DNA from: Burkholderia sp. PAMC 26561 | GTDB taxonomy: Bacteria; Pseudomonadota; Gammaproteobacteria; Burkholderiales; Burkholderiaceae | Length of the DNA: 64,000 bases | NCBI RefSeq assembly: GCF_001557535.2 | Contig: NZ_CP014307.1 | Coordinates: forward strand, 310,001-374,000 | Direction of reading: 5' to 3' | Part shown: positions 47,930 through 58,053 of the stretch, piece by piece | Position numbering within the stretch: the stretch's first letter is position 1 | How the letters are laid out: each line of letters starts with the position of its first letter | Position numbers and translations under genes: made by a program | The notes under the pieces: model-generated | Told to the model about the DNA's origin: nothing | Seen by the model: only the letters and a program-made list of their open reading frames with translations | Databases searched by the model: none

Positions 47930-48832
47930 TTACCGATCCTTCGGGTCGAGCGCGTCACGCAGACCGTCGCCGACAAAGTTGATGCAATACAGCGTCACCG
48001 ACAACAGCGCCGCCGGGAACAGGAGAATCCACGGCGACGTTTCCATCACGCCCACGCCGTCCTGGATCAGCACGCCCCAGCTTGTCATGGGCTCCTGCAC
48101 GCCGAGCCCGAGAAACGATAGTACGGACTCCGTGAGAATCACGCCCGGCACGGTCACGGTCGTATAGATCGCGACAATGCCCAGCAGGTTCGGCACGATA
48201 TGCCGCAAGATGATGCCGCTCGTCGATACACCGATCGCACGCGCCGCCTCGACGTATTCCTTCGACCGGATCGCGAGCGTCTGGCCACGCACCACCCGCG
48301 CCATGTCCATCCACGAAAATACGGTGATGGTCAGCACCACGAGGTAGAACTCGCGTCCAAGCAGCGTCACCATCAGGATCGCGATCAGCAGGTAGGGAAT
48401 GGCGTACATCATGTCGACAATGCGCATCATCGCGTTGTCCACGCGTCCGCCCACGAACCCCGCAATCGCGCCCCACACAATGCCGAGCGTCACGGACGTG
48501 AGCGTCGCCAACGCGCCGATCATCAGCGACACACGTCCGCCCACGAGACACCGCACGAGCAGGTCGCGGCCGGTTTCATCGGTGCCGAACAAATGCCAGT
48601 TGGCAAACGTCGGCGTGGAACTCATCATGTTCCAGTCGGTGGAATCGAAGGCGTTGGGCAATACGATCGGACCGATGATGCAGGCGAGCGTGATCAGAAC
48701 AAGAATCACGAGGCTCGCGACGGCCGCCTTGTTGCGCGCAAAGCGCAAGCGCGCGTCCTGCCACGGGCTGCGCCCTTCAACCGGCACGGCCAGCACGCTT
48801 TCGAGCGCGGGGACGAGCGTTCCTTGTTTCAT
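47930..48832 (-). CDS. oppC: Oligopeptide ABC transporter permease (OppC type)
   Basis: A 300-residue inner-membrane permease with about six helices and the EAA loop EYVEAARAIGVSTSGIILRH. RLRFARNKAAVASLVIL is the OppC start. ATG 48832 has GAGG six bases ahead; in-frame ATGs at 48844 and 48850 are less well placed. Confidence 0.94.
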   Translation of the reverse strand: MKQGTLVPALESVLAVPVEGRSPWQDARLRFARNKAAVASLVILVLITLACIIGPIVLPNAFDSTDWNMMSSTPTFANWHLFGTDETGRDLLVRCLVGGRVSLMIGALATLTSVTLGIVWGAIAGFVGGRVDNAMMRIVDMMYAIPYLLIAILMVTLLGREFYLVVLTITVFSWMDMARVVRGQTLAIRSKEYVEAARAIGVSTSGIILRHIVPNLLGIVAIYTTVTVPGVILTESVLSFLGLGVQEPMTSWGVLIQDGVGVMETSPWILLFPAALLSVTLYCINFVGDGLRDALDPKDR

Positions 48833-48861
48833 TGCAGACCTCATGCGCATGGGCTAACTGA

Positions 48862-49782
48862 TCAGTAGCGGATTTTCGGATCGAGCCACGCATACGCGAG
48901 ATCGACCAGCAGATTGAGCAGGACGGCAACCACGGTCACCAGCACGACGAGTCCGAGCACCAGCGTGTAATCGCGATTCGCGGCGCCGTTCACGATCAGC
49001 TTGCCGATACCCGGTAGCGAGAACACGGACTCCGTGACAACAGCCGCGGTGATCGAACCAATGGCAAGCGGCCCGATCACCGATACCACCGGGATCATGG
49101 TCGGGCGCAGCGCGTGGCGCAGCACGACGGTCCATTGCGACAGGCCCTTTGCATAGGAGGTACGAATGTAGTTGGTGTTCATTACTTCGATCAGACTGCC
49201 GCGCGTCACGCGTCCGACGGTCGCCACATTGATGATGGTCAGGAGCGCAATAGGCAGCACCATGTAGCGCACATGGAAACCGTTCCAGCCGCCGGCGGGA
49301 AGCCATTTGAGAAGAATCGCGAACACGAGAATGAGCACGGGCCCGATCACGAACGACGGAAACGCACTGCCCGCATTCCCCACGATCATCAGCAGGTAAT
49401 CCGCCGGGCTGTTCCTGTAGAGCGCCGCGAAGATGCCGAGTATCACGCCGAGCACGATTGCGAGCACCATCGACACACCGCCGATGGTCAGCGACACCGG
49501 CAACGCGCGCAGCACGAGGTCGTTCACGCTCCAGTCGGCGTATCTGAACGATGCACCCAGGTCCCCATGCAAGAGGCTGTTGAGATACAGCAGATACTGC
49601 TTCCACAGCGGTTCGCCGAGATGGTATTTCGCCTGCAGGTTCGCAAGCACTTCGGCCGAGACCTTGCGCTCGCCATCGAACGGACCGCCCGGCGTTGCAT
49701 GCAGCAGCAGATAACACACCGTGACGACAATCAGCAGCGTCGGCACGGTCAGCAGTACACGCCTCAACGTATAAGACCACAT
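48862..49782 (-). CDS. oppB: Oligopeptide ABC transporter permease (OppB type)
   Basis: A 306-residue permease. It starts MWSYTLRRVLLTVPTLLIVV, typical of OppB, and has the EAA loop region YIRTSYAKGLSQWTVVLRHA. CAGGAGAG lies 8 bases before the ATG. It follows oppA after 94 bases containing a strong hairpin. Confidence 0.95.
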   Translation of the reverse strand: MWSYTLRRVLLTVPTLLIVVTVCYLLLHATPGGPFDGERKVSAEVLANLQAKYHLGEPLWKQYLLYLNSLLHGDLGASFRYADWSVNDLVLRALPVSLTIGGVSMVLAIVLGVILGIFAALYRNSPADYLLMIVGNAGSAFPSFVIGPVLILVFAILLKWLPAGGWNGFHVRYMVLPIALLTIINVATVGRVTRGSLIEVMNTNYIRTSYAKGLSQWTVVLRHALRPTMIPVVSVIGPLAIGSITAAVVTESVFSLPGIGKLIVNGAANRDYTLVLGLVVLVTVVAVLLNLLVDLAYAWLDPKIRY

Positions 49783-49796
49783 GGAACTTCTCTCCT

Positions 49797-49833
49797 GGCG
49801 GCGTCGCGATCAGTGTGCGTCGCGACGGCCGCC
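49797..49833. promoter_or_regulatory. Intercistronic hairpin between oppA and oppB
   Basis: GGCGGCGTCGCGA (49797-49809) pairs with TCGCGACGGCCGCC (49820-49833) with one bulged base and a 10-base loop. There is no U-tract in the transcribed direction. In transporter operons such a stem often protects the binding-protein message so that it exceeds the permease messages. Confidence 0.6.
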
Positions 49834-49876
49834 TCATGGGTGTTGCGGGAACGGTAGCGAAAGCGTGGCGCCTCGC

Positions 49877-51583
49877 TCAATGCTTCACGATATACAGATC
49901 CTTGCTGCGATAACGGTCCATCGGGTTCTTCAGTGAATACCCGCCCACGTAGCTCTTCACGAGCCGCGCGATCGTGTATTGCAACAGCGGCAACATCGGA
50001 TAGTCGTCCATCACGAGTTTCGCGGCCTGCGTCTGCAATTGCGTGCGTTTTGCCTGATCGGTGGTGGAGTTCGCTTCCTTGATCAGCGCGTCGGCCTTGG
50101 GATTGCAGTTGAAGTTGTCGTTCTGCTCCGACCCGCATGAGACGAGCCCGAGAAACGTGGTCGCGTCGTTGTAGTCGGCGACCCAGCCATTGCGCGCGAT
50201 CTGGAAGTCACCGGAATGACGTTTTTTGGTCAGGACCTTGAATTCCATGGTGTCGATCTGCGTGTCGAGACCCAACTTGGTCTTCCATTCCGATGCCGCG
50301 AAAATGGCCATCTTCTTGTGGTAATCGCTCGAGTTCATGGCGAAGCGAATCGTCGTGCCGGGCTTTACGCCCGCTTGCGCGAGCAGCTTCTTCGCTTCTT
50401 CCACGCGCTTGGCCATCGGCCATGTCGACCAGTCGTAGGCCGTGACGTCGGCGCCCTTCACACCCTTCACGATCACACCATACGCCGGGATCTGGCCGTC
50501 GGCGGTGACGCGTTGCGCGAGGATGTCGCGATCGATCACCATCGACAACGCCTGGCGCACGCGCACGTCCTTGAGCAGCGGGTCCTTGTTGTTGAACGAG
50601 TAATAGCGCAGGCCGAGCATGGGCGAGAGCTTGATGTCGTTCGGGAAGTCCTGCTTGTACTTCGCGTACGTTCCCGACGGCAACTGGTAGACCCAGTCGT
50701 TGTCGCCTGACTGGAACAGCTTGATGTCGGTGGTTTCGCTTTCCACCGGCAGATACGTAACCTGCGTCAGTTGCACGTGCGCCGCGTCCCAGTAGTTCGG
50801 GTTGCGCGCAAGCACCAGCTTGCTGTTCACTTGCCAGTCCTTCAGCACGAACGCGCCGTTGCCGACCAGCTTGCCGGGCTTCGTCCAGTCCTTGCCGAAT
50901 TTATCGATGGCGGCTTTGTTGACCGGACCCAGGTTCGTATTCGACATCAGTTCGGGAATGAACGACACAGGACCCGGCGTCCTGACTTCGATGGTATAGG
51001 CGTCGACCGCGCGAACGCCGAGCGAATCCAGCGGCTTTTTCCCCGCGATGATGTCAGCGCCATTGAGCAGGAAGATGCCAAACGTCGTTGCGTAAGGCGA
51101 CGCGATCTTCGGGTCGACAAGACGCTGGCATCCGTAGACGAAATCATTGGCGACCACAGGTTCGCCATTGGACCACTTCGCGTTCTTTCGCAAATGGAAG
51201 ACCCATGTAGTGGCATCTTTCTGTTCCCATTTTTCCGCCACGCCCGGGACGACTTCGCCATCGGCATTCGTCGCGGTCAGGCCTTCAAAAAGATCGCGGG
51301 TCACGTTGTTCGACGGCACGGTTTCGGCCAGGTTCGGATCGAGCGTCTCGACTTCAGACGCGTTGTTGCGGACCAGCTCCTGCTTGGCGGCGAGCTGCAC
51401 GCCGGCCGGCACGTTTGCCGCATGCGCTACAGGAATCGTGCTGGCGGCGACAACGACGCTCGCGGCCAATGCCGGCAGCCATTTACCGCTTTTGCCGAAG
51501 ATGCGGCGATCGACAGCATCGCCCGGACGAAAAAAAGCGTCAACGCGTGCGCTACGAGCAACGAGTCCTGCGAACAACATCAT
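49877..51583 (-). CDS. oppA: Periplasmic oligopeptide-binding protein (OppA/MppA type)
   Basis: A 568-residue family 5 solute-binding protein. It has an unusually long N-region before the signal (WLPALAASVVVAASTIPVAH-A). The mature part has ASEVETLDPNLAETVPSNNV and FHLRKNAKWSNGEPVVANDF, the OppA/MppA pattern. AAAGGATTCCC precedes ATG 51583; ATG 51580 is also possible. First gene of opp. It binds peptides in the periplasm and hands them to OppBC. Confidence 0.94.
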   Translation of the reverse strand: MMLFAGLVARSARVDAFFRPGDAVDRRIFGKSGKWLPALAASVVVAASTIPVAHAANVPAGVQLAAKQELVRNNASEVETLDPNLAETVPSNNVTRDLFEGLTATNADGEVVPGVAEKWEQKDATTWVFHLRKNAKWSNGEPVVANDFVYGCQRLVDPKIASPYATTFGIFLLNGADIIAGKKPLDSLGVRAVDAYTIEVRTPGPVSFIPELMSNTNLGPVNKAAIDKFGKDWTKPGKLVGNGAFVLKDWQVNSKLVLARNPNYWDAAHVQLTQVTYLPVESETTDIKLFQSGDNDWVYQLPSGTYAKYKQDFPNDIKLSPMLGLRYYSFNNKDPLLKDVRVRQALSMVIDRDILAQRVTADGQIPAYGVIVKGVKGADVTAYDWSTWPMAKRVEEAKKLLAQAGVKPGTTIRFAMNSSDYHKKMAIFAASEWKTKLGLDTQIDTMEFKVLTKKRHSGDFQIARNGWVADYNDATTFLGLVSCGSEQNDNFNCNPKADALIKEANSTTDQAKRTQLQTQAAKLVMDDYPMLPLLQYTIARLVKSYVGGYSLKNPMDRYRSKDLYIVKH

Positions 51584-52006
51584 GGGAATCCTTTTTATTT
51601 ATCTGTACAACGGCGCAGCGGGGCATGCACGCGCCAGACAAGGCCAGCTTTTACCTTATCTGGCGGCGCGTTCTGTGCAGAAATGTGTCAGCGTCTGCGG
51701 CTTGATCAGGAACGACGTTCCGGCCTCCTGCGTGTGTCTCCAATCCGCAGTGACTGCTTTGCTTATCTTTCAAACTGCTTTACCGACGCTACGAATCCAC
51801 AACAAATTCGAATTCGCCGGGAGTATTTCAGAGCAATAAAGTGGAATCCACTCACATGTGCTTATAGGCCATGTGTTTTATGTATGACTGAGTAGCCTCC
51901 GTGCATAAGTTTTGTGTTTTCGCACGAGCGTTTTTCTTCGGTCGGCAAGCATGGGCGTATCGCGCTACCATCGGCGTCCTCACGGTTCACCAGCAGGCTC
52001 GCTACG
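51584..52006. other. Divergent control region between oppA and the LysR gene
   Basis: 423 bases without a supported gene. It contains an inverted repeat with LysR-like spacing (51853-51875), 132 bases before the LysR start. The stretch next to oppA holds its ribosome-binding site, but I see no clear -35/-10 pair. Confidence 0.5.
51853..51875. promoter_or_regulatory. Possible LysR operator
   Basis: CACATG (51853-51858), 11-base spacer, CATGTG (51870-51875): a perfect 6-bp dyad with LysR-like T-N11-A spacing in the divergent region. Confidence 0.45.
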
Positions 52007-52930
52007 ATGATTCGTTTTCGCCAGATAGAAGCATTCCGTTCGTTGATCATGACCGGTACCAGCGTGGGCGCTGCGCGTGCTTTGCACGTCACGCAACCCG
52101 CCATTAGCCGTCTGATTGCAGATTTAGAGGCTGACCTCGGTTTCAGTCTGTTCAGCCGCACTGGCGGCAGGCTCAATCCAACCAATGCCGGATTGCGTTT
52201 CTTCAAGTCGGTCGAAGAGAATTTCCTGGGGCTCGACCGCTTGAAACAAGTGGCCGAACTCATCCGCGATGAAGCTTCAGAAGGACTGACCGTCGCCTGC
52301 TTGCCGGTGCTTGCAAGCACCCTGCTGCCGCCTATACTCGCCGATTTTGTCGAGCGTCATCCGGGCGTGCCCATCCGCGTGGACTCGGTAAAGGTGCCCG
52401 AAGTGCTTACCATCCTTCAGAATCACAAGGCCGACGTTGCGATCAGCCAGGCGTTCGCGCCGGTTGCAGGTATCGAAGTGGAAAAACTGCTGAGCGCGCG
52501 CGGTCAATGCGCGATGCCGGCGTCGCATCGGTTGGCCAGGAAAAAGGTCGTGCGTACGTCGGATCTTCGTGGCGAACGCATCATTGGATGGCTGCCGAAT
52601 TCGCGTCAACCGTATGCCGCCGAGCAATCGTTGTTCGCGGCCGGCGAGGATCGCGCGAACTATACGGTGATGACCGACACCGCGCATACACGATACGCCA
52701 TGGTCGCGGGCGGCCTGGGCGTGTCGATCGTCGAACCGTTCGCCGCGAAGGTGTGGCGCATGCACGGCGTGATCGTGCGGCCGTTCGAAGCGGCTATTGA
52801 ATACGAGTACGTGCTTTCGTATCCGAGCAGCGGCATCCGTTCGGATCTGGTCGCGTCTTTTCGCGAGTCCGTCCTGCGCGTGGTGGCGACGTATTCCCTC
52901 GATGAAGCCCCCGTGCTCGCCGACGCATAA
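52007..52930 (+). CDS. LysR-family regulator divergent from opp
   Basis: A 307-residue LysR protein. IRFRQIEAFRSLIMTGTSVG, then TQPAISRLIADLEADLG is the helix-turn-helix. ATG 52007 starts just at the domain. It is divergent from oppA and upstream of ggt on the same strand (144 bases), so it may regulate either or both. Confidence 0.92.
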   Translation: MIRFRQIEAFRSLIMTGTSVGAARALHVTQPAISRLIADLEADLGFSLFSRTGGRLNPTNAGLRFFKSVEENFLGLDRLKQVAELIRDEASEGLTVACLPVLASTLLPPILADFVERHPGVPIRVDSVKVPEVLTILQNHKADVAISQAFAPVAGIEVEKLLSARGQCAMPASHRLARKKVVRTSDLRGERIIGWLPNSRQPYAAEQSLFAAGEDRANYTVMTDTAHTRYAMVAGGLGVSIVEPFAAKVWRMHGVIVRPFEAAIEYEYVLSYPSSGIRSDLVASFRESVLRVVATYSLDEAPVLADA

Positions 52931-53074
52931 AAACACCGGATTTGCCAGCCTTTCAAAAGAATTCCGCCTCGTGGTATAAGCCCGGATGCGCTTCCCGTGA
53001 AGCCGTCCACCGGGAAGTGACGACGAGACGAGACGAATCGACGAGACGAATACCCAATCAAGAGGAGGAGAAAG

Positions 53075-54820
53075 ATGGCAATGAAGATGTCCATGAATTC
53101 ACTGCATCGCACGCGTTCGTTTGCGCTTGGAAGTGTAGCGGCGGCGATTTTTGCGGTATCGATGGGATTTGTCGAAAGCACGCCGGCATACGCCAAGGTT
53201 GCACAGCAACCGGTGGTGCTGACGGCGTCGGCTGTTGCTGTCGCGGACAAGTTCGCCGCTGATGCCGCCGAGCAGATCTTCAAACAAGGCGGCAACGCGG
53301 TCGACGCCGCCGTTGCCGTCGCCTTCACGCTGGCGGTGACGTATCCGGAAGCAGGCAATCTCGGCGGCGGCGGTTTCATGACGCTGTACGTGGATCATCG
53401 TCCGTACTTCCTCGATTATCGTGAGCGCGCGCCGATCGCGGCCACGAAGAACATGTATCTCGACGACAAAGGCGAAGTCATCAAAGGCATGAGCCTTTAC
53501 GGACATCGCGCGGTCGGCGTGCCGGGCACGGTCTCGGGCATGTGGGAAGCGCAAAAGCGCTTTGGCAAGCTGAAGTGGAAGCAAGTGGTCGCGCCCGCGA
53601 TCAAGTACGCGCAGGACGGCTTCGAAGTCAGCGACCAGTTGCAGGAACGCAAGGACGCGGCATCGAAGGAATTTGCAGGCAAGACGAACTTCGACAGTTA
53701 CTTCGGAACCCTGAATAAAGGCGTGAACTTCAAGCAGCCGGAACTGGCTGCCACGTTGCAGCGCATTGCGGACAAGGGCGCGAAGGGCTTTTATGAAGGT
53801 CAGACCGCAAGCCTGATTGCCGACTCCATGCGTGGCCACGGCCTCATCACGGAACAGGATCTGAAAGAGTACAAGGCGGTCTGGCGCACGCCGGTTCTCG
53901 CAAGCTGGAACGGCTACCGGATCATCACCGCGCCGCCTCCGAGTTCGGGTGGCATCGGTCTCGTCCAGTTGCTCAAGATGAAGGCCGATCTCAAGGACAA
54001 GTACGCAAACGTTCCGCTGAATTCGGCGCAATACATCCACCTGACGGCGGAGATCGAGAAACGCGTCTTTGCCGATCGTGCGCAGTATCTCGGCGATCCT
54101 GATTTCTACAAGGTGCCGATCGCGCAACTCATCAACGACGACTACATCCTGAAGCGTGCATCCGAAGTGAATCCGGACACGCCGTCAGACACGAAGAGTG
54201 TTGTTCCGGGCCTGGGCACCACAATGCCCGAGAAAGCCGAGACCACGCACTTTTCGATCGTGGACAAATGGGGCAACGCGGTATCGAATACGTACACCAT
54301 CAACGGTTATTTCGGCGCGGGTGTAATTGCCGACGGTACGGGTGTGGTGCTCAACGACGAGATGGATGACTTCTCCTCGAAACCGGGTGTTGCAAACATG
54401 TTCGGCGTGGTCGGCAGCGATGCCAACGCAATCGAACCGCGCAAGCGTCCGCTCTCCTCCATGTCGCCCACGATCCTGACGAAGGACGATCAGGTCGCAA
54501 TGGTGATCGGCACGCCGGGCGGCTCGCGCATCTTCACCTCGATCTTTCAGGTGATCAACAACGTGTACGACTTCTCAATGCCGCTGCCCGAGGCCGTCGC
54601 CGCGATGCGCTGGCATCACCAGTTGCTGCCGCCGAACACGATCTTCTGGGAGCCGTACAAGCCTATCGACGGTGATCTGGCGAAGGAGCTCGAAGCGAAG
54701 GGTTATACGCTGCAGAAGCAAGGTTTCAACGGAGACATCCAGGCCATCGAGATCAACGATAAAACGCCTGAACCCGTCGCCGATCCCCGCGGCCGCGGCG
54801 TGACGCGCGTGATCCAGTAA
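53075..54820 (+). CDS. ggt: Gamma-glutamyltransferase / glutathione hydrolase
   Basis: A 581-residue exported enzyme that splits glutathione and other gamma-glutamyl compounds after autocleavage into two subunits. Signal peptide at 12-38 (LGSVAAAIFAVSMGFVESTP). Catalytic threonine is predicted at Thr390 (ETTHFSIVD; E389 ends the large subunit). The PLSSMSPTIL and GTPGGSRI blocks match the family. A strong AAGAGGAGGAG precedes the ATG. Next to opp it suggests uptake of cysteinylglycine or other peptides made from glutathione. Confidence 0.95.
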   Translation: MAMKMSMNSLHRTRSFALGSVAAAIFAVSMGFVESTPAYAKVAQQPVVLTASAVAVADKFAADAAEQIFKQGGNAVDAAVAVAFTLAVTYPEAGNLGGGGFMTLYVDHRPYFLDYRERAPIAATKNMYLDDKGEVIKGMSLYGHRAVGVPGTVSGMWEAQKRFGKLKWKQVVAPAIKYAQDGFEVSDQLQERKDAASKEFAGKTNFDSYFGTLNKGVNFKQPELAATLQRIADKGAKGFYEGQTASLIADSMRGHGLITEQDLKEYKAVWRTPVLASWNGYRIITAPPPSSGGIGLVQLLKMKADLKDKYANVPLNSAQYIHLTAEIEKRVFADRAQYLGDPDFYKVPIAQLINDDYILKRASEVNPDTPSDTKSVVPGLGTTMPEKAETTHFSIVDKWGNAVSNTYTINGYFGAGVIADGTGVVLNDEMDDFSSKPGVANMFGVVGSDANAIEPRKRPLSSMSPTILTKDDQVAMVIGTPGGSRIFTSIFQVINNVYDFSMPLPEAVAAMRWHHQLLPPNTIFWEPYKPIDGDLAKELEAKGYTLQKQGFNGDIQAIEINDKTPEPVADPRGRGVTRVIQ

Positions 54821-54847
54821 GCCTTGTAAGGAGCCTCGACAAAGCAC

Positions 54848-54882
54848 AAAGGCCAGGTCTTCGGACCTGGCCTTTGCATTTT
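54848..54882 (+). terminator. Terminator of ggt
   Basis: A perfect 12-bp stem AAAGGCCAGGTC / GACCTGGCCTTT with a TTCG tetraloop, followed by GCATTTT, 27 bases past the ggt stop. Confidence 0.88.
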
Positions 54883-55123
54883 CCGCCGCACGATAAAACC
54901 CGCCCATAAGCCCCTGGAATCAAGCTTATAAGGATCGCGGCATGACTGGAATCCCATTTTTGAGATTGGATGCGGCGTGCTGATCGCCTAGTCTCTGTCC
55001 TGGCCCAGTCCAGCGCATCGTTTCTGGCCACTACTAAAAATACGACTTTCGAGACGACCCCTGAAGACGGCTCTCCGGCTTGTTCCCGGCCCGTTTCAGC
55101 ATGCTGATAAAGGAGAACAGCTC

Positions 55124-56554
55124 ATGATGGAACCCCACGCCCAGCCGCTTCGCGGCATCGATATTCAACAGGACGAATCCCCGTCCGCTCACGGCCGAAC
55201 TCAAGACGAGACGCAAAGCAAAACGCAAGGCGGCGCAATCGACCGCTATTTCCAGATCAGCGCACGCGGCAGCACGCAGCGGCGCGAAGTGATCGCCGGC
55301 ATTACCACGTTTCTCGCGATGGTTTATTCCGTCTTCGTCGTCCCCGCCATGCTCGGAAAAGCCGGATTCGATACCCGCGCCGTCTTCGTCGCCGTCTGCC
55401 TCACGACCGCCTTCGGTTCGCTGCTGATGGGCGTCTGGGCACGCCTGCCGATCGCAATCGGCTGCGCAATCTCGCTGACCGCCTTCACCGCATTCGGGCT
55501 TGTGCTGGGCAAAGGGCTCTCGCCATCCGTGGCGCTCGGCGCCGTATTCCTGATGGGTGTCACCTTTACGGCGATTTCCGTGACCGGCGTGCGTTCGTGG
55601 ATCTTGCGTAACCTGCCGGCCGGGGTCGCTCATGGGACGGGCATAGGAATTGGCTTGTTCCTGCTGCTGATTGCATCGAACGATGTCGGGCTGATCGTGA
55701 AGAACCCGGGCGCGGGCATGCCCATATCCCTCGGCCATATCACTGCGTTTCCGGTGCTGATGTCCGTGTTCGGGCTGGCTGCGATTCTCGGCCTGGAGCG
55801 GCGCCGTGTGCCCGGCGGGATTCTGATCGTGGTGATCGGCTTGTCCGTGCTGGGTCTCGCCTTCGATCCGTCCGTTCACTACACGGGGGTATTCGCGGTG
55901 CCGTCGCTGAGCGCGCCGGGCCATGCCTCGTTGATTGGGGCAATGGATATTCGTGGCGCGCTTTCCATGGCCGTGCTGCCGAGCGTTCTTGCACTCGTGA
56001 TGACCGCAGTCTTCGATGCCACCGGCACCATTCGCGCAGTCGCGGGCCAGGCGGGTCAGATCGATGAAAACGGCCGAATTGTGAATGGCGGACGCGCATT
56101 GACAGCGGATTCGGTGAGCTCGATCGTGGCCGCTTGCCTGGGCGGTGCGCCGGCTGCGGCTTATATTGAATCGACGGTAGGTGTAGCGGCGGGCGCGAAG
56201 TCGGGCCTGGCTGCCGCGACCGTGGGCCTGCTGTTCCTGGCCGTGATGTTCTTCTCGCCGATCGCAGGCCTTGTGCCTTCGTATGCGACGGCGCCGGCGC
56301 TGATGTACGTCGGTTTGCTGATGCTTTCAAGCGTGAGCAAACTGCACATGGACGATCTCGTCGATGCCATGTCCGGCTTGGTCTGCGCAGTGTTTATCGT
56401 GCTTTCGGCGAACATTGTCACCGGCATCATGCTCGGCTTCTGCACGCTCGTGATCGGACGCGTGATTGCGGGTGAATACCGCAAGCTGAACGTGGGTACG
56501 GTCGTGATTGCAGCCGTACTCGCCGCGTTTTATCTCGGCGGCTGGGCGATCTGA
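55124..56554 (+). CDS. NCS2-family purine permease (AzgA-like)
   Basis: A 476-residue membrane protein with about 12-13 helices. [20 protein letters not shown] and [16 protein letters not shown] match AzgA-like hypoxanthine/guanine/adenine:H+ symporters. ATAAAGGAGAA lies upstream of the ATG. The hydrophilic N-terminus of about 50 residues is longer than usual. No purine-catabolism gene is nearby. Confidence 0.92.
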   Translation: MMEPHAQPLRGIDIQQDESPSAHGRTQDETQSKTQGGAIDRYFQISARGSTQRREVIAGITTFLAMVYSVFVVPAMLGKAGFDTRAVFVAVCLTTAFGSLLMGVWARLPIAIGCAISLTAFTAFGLVLGKGLSPSVALGAVFLMGVTFTAISVTGVRSWILRNLPAGVAHGTGIGIGLFLLLIASNDVGLIVKNPGAGMPISLGHITAFPVLMSVFGLAAILGLERRRVPGGILIVVIGLSVLGLAFDPSVHYTGVFAVPSLSAPGHASLIGAMDIRGALSMAVLPSVLALVMTAVFDATGTIRAVAGQAGQIDENGRIVNGGRALTADSVSSIVAACLGGAPAAAYIESTVGVAAGAKSGLAAATVGLLFLAVMFFSPIAGLVPSYATAPALMYVGLLMLSSVSKLHMDDLVDAMSGLVCAVFIVLSANIVTGIMLGFCTLVIGRVIAGEYRKLNVGTVVIAAVLAAFYLGGWAI

Positions 56555-56674
56555 CGCTCAGCTAATCGGCCTGCAAGCTCCCTGCTTTTTGCGTTCAGCC
56601 TGTAAATCCGTGCAAATCGACGTGCGAGAGCCGGTGAAAAGCTCGATCAGCGCGTCGATCCAATGCAAACGGAT

Positions 56675-56824
56675 TTACTTGCGACGATACGCCTCTGCCA
56701 TCACAGCGCAGTTTTGCAGGTGAAGGTTCAATGCGCGAACAGCTTCGCGGCGAACAGCTGCTTTCGTCTTGCGAAACCATGAACCGAACGAAACGAGAAC
56801 TGAACCTTGAGCGGCGGTTTTCAT
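56675..56824 (-). CDS. Small basic protein behind a palindrome-marked promoter
   Basis: A 49-residue basic protein (starts MKTAAQGSVLVSFGSWFRKT, ends MAEAYRRK) with no family I recognise. AAAGGTG lies 5 bases before ATG 56824. The reading frame sits between the permease stop and a minus-strand promoter with a 27-bp dyad, 20 bases upstream of the start, which supports it as a real gene. It may be a regulator or antisense-type small protein. Confidence 0.55.
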   Translation of the reverse strand: MKTAAQGSVLVSFGSWFRKTKAAVRREAVRALNLHLQNCAVMAEAYRRK

Positions 56825-56843
56825 AGAGCACCTTTGCGTAGTT

Positions 56844-56901
56844 AGGGTATTTACTCTTAGTGAATACCCTTAATTATACGCATTTCGTGCTGCATTGCAA
56901 A
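56844..56901 (-). promoter_or_regulatory. Promoter with 27-bp operator-like palindrome
   Basis: On the minus strand TTGCAA (56895-56900) and, 16 bases on, TATAAT (56873-56878) form a good sigma-70 promoter. Directly downstream is a dyad (56844-56870): AGGGTATT / AATACCCT arms plus inner ACT / AGT, 11 of 12 pairs matching. A repressor bound there would block the start of the 49-residue gene. Confidence 0.7.
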
Positions 56902-56967
56902 AAAGTTTCAGGAAATTGTGGCCAGGGTCGTGTCGATGCAACAGCAAAGCCACGCCCTGCGGCCCTC

Positions 56968-58053
56968 TTACGGCACAACGGACAAGAACAGGAACGTCGC
57001 AAAAATCACCAAGTGGACGACGCCCTGCAGTACGGTCGAACGGCCAGTTCCGAGCGTGAGGATGCTGACCAGCAAGGTCAGCGCAAGCAATACGATCTCC
57101 TTCGAGCCCAAGCCAAGTGAAATTGGCTGGCTGATCGCGATCGACACGACGGCGACCGCTGGAATCGTCAAGCCGATGCTGGCCAGCGCCGATCCAAGCG
57201 CGAGATTCAAGCTTGTCTGCAGCCGGTTCAGTCGTGCAGCGCGCAATGCGGCCACGCCTTCCGGCAACAGCACGAGCGCCGCGATCACCACGCCAACCAC
57301 CGCTTCCGGTGCGCCTGCGCTGGCAACGCCCGCTTCGACCGTCGGAGAAAGAATCTTGGCCAGTCCGACCACGGCCAATAACGACAGCAACAGCAATCCG
57401 CCCGAAGCCAGCGCGTGCCCGTTCGTTGGCAGCGGCGCGTGGACATCGTCGGGACGGTTGGGATCGAGCGCGGGCACCGGCGGCAGGAAGTAGTCGCGAT
57501 GCCGGACGGTCTGGACGAACACGAATACGATGTAAAGCACGAGCGATGTCACCCCGACGAACACCAGTTGCGATGTCGAAAGACCCGGTCCGACAACAGT
57601 ACTCGTGAAGTTCGGCAGCACCATGGTCAGCACCGACAGCGCGCAAAGAATGGCAAGGGCAGCGCTCGCACCGCTTAGCTGGAAATTCTGTTCGTGATGG
57701 CGCAAGCCGCCGACCAGCAAACAGATTCCGACGATTCCGTTGCAGCAGATCATGGCCGCGGCGAACACGGTATCGCGGGGAAGCGCAGCTTTTTCCGGAC
57801 CGCCCGTGAGCATCACGGAGACTATCAGCGCCACTTCAATGACCGTTACCGCAATCGCCAGTACCAGGGTCCCGAATGGCTCGCCCACTCGATGCGCCAC
57901 CACTTCCGCGTGATGCACGGCGGCGAACACGGCGGCGGCCAGGGTGATTGCGGCCAGACCGAGTATCCAGCCGTTCGGCATGGCGACTGCAAGTCCAAGG
58001 ATGATGAGTGCGGCAAATGGTGCGATGCCCGTCCAGTCCAGCTTGAATTTCAT
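56968..58053 (-). CDS. Calcium/proton antiporter (ChaA/CaxA-like)
   Basis: A 361-residue membrane protein with about 11 helices in two related halves. GEPFGTLVLAIAVTVIEVAL is the first alpha-repeat with its acidic residue, and LLPEGVAALRAARLNRLQTS the second. It would export Ca2+ or Na+ for H+. No close regulatory gene. Confidence 0.92.
   Translation of the reverse strand: MKFKLDWTGIAPFAALIILGLAVAMPNGWILGLAAITLAAAVFAAVHHAEVVAHRVGEPFGTLVLAIAVTVIEVALIVSVMLTGGPEKAALPRDTVFAAAMICCNGIVGICLLVGGLRHHEQNFQLSGASAALAILCALSVLTMVLPNFTSTVVGPGLSTSQLVFVGVTSLVLYIVFVFVQTVRHRDYFLPPVPALDPNRPDDVHAPLPTNGHALASGGLLLLSLLAVVGLAKILSPTVEAGVASAGAPEAVVGVVIAALVLLPEGVAALRAARLNRLQTSLNLALGSALASIGLTIPAVAVVSIAISQPISLGLGSKEIVLLALTLLVSILTLGTGRSTVLQGVVHLVIFATFLFLSVVP

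Noticed and set aside
55034..55924. A 296-codon minus-strand frame opposite the NCS2 permease
   Set aside because: Its composition (His/Arg/Gln-rich, no hydrophobic core) and antisense location mark it as a shadow frame.
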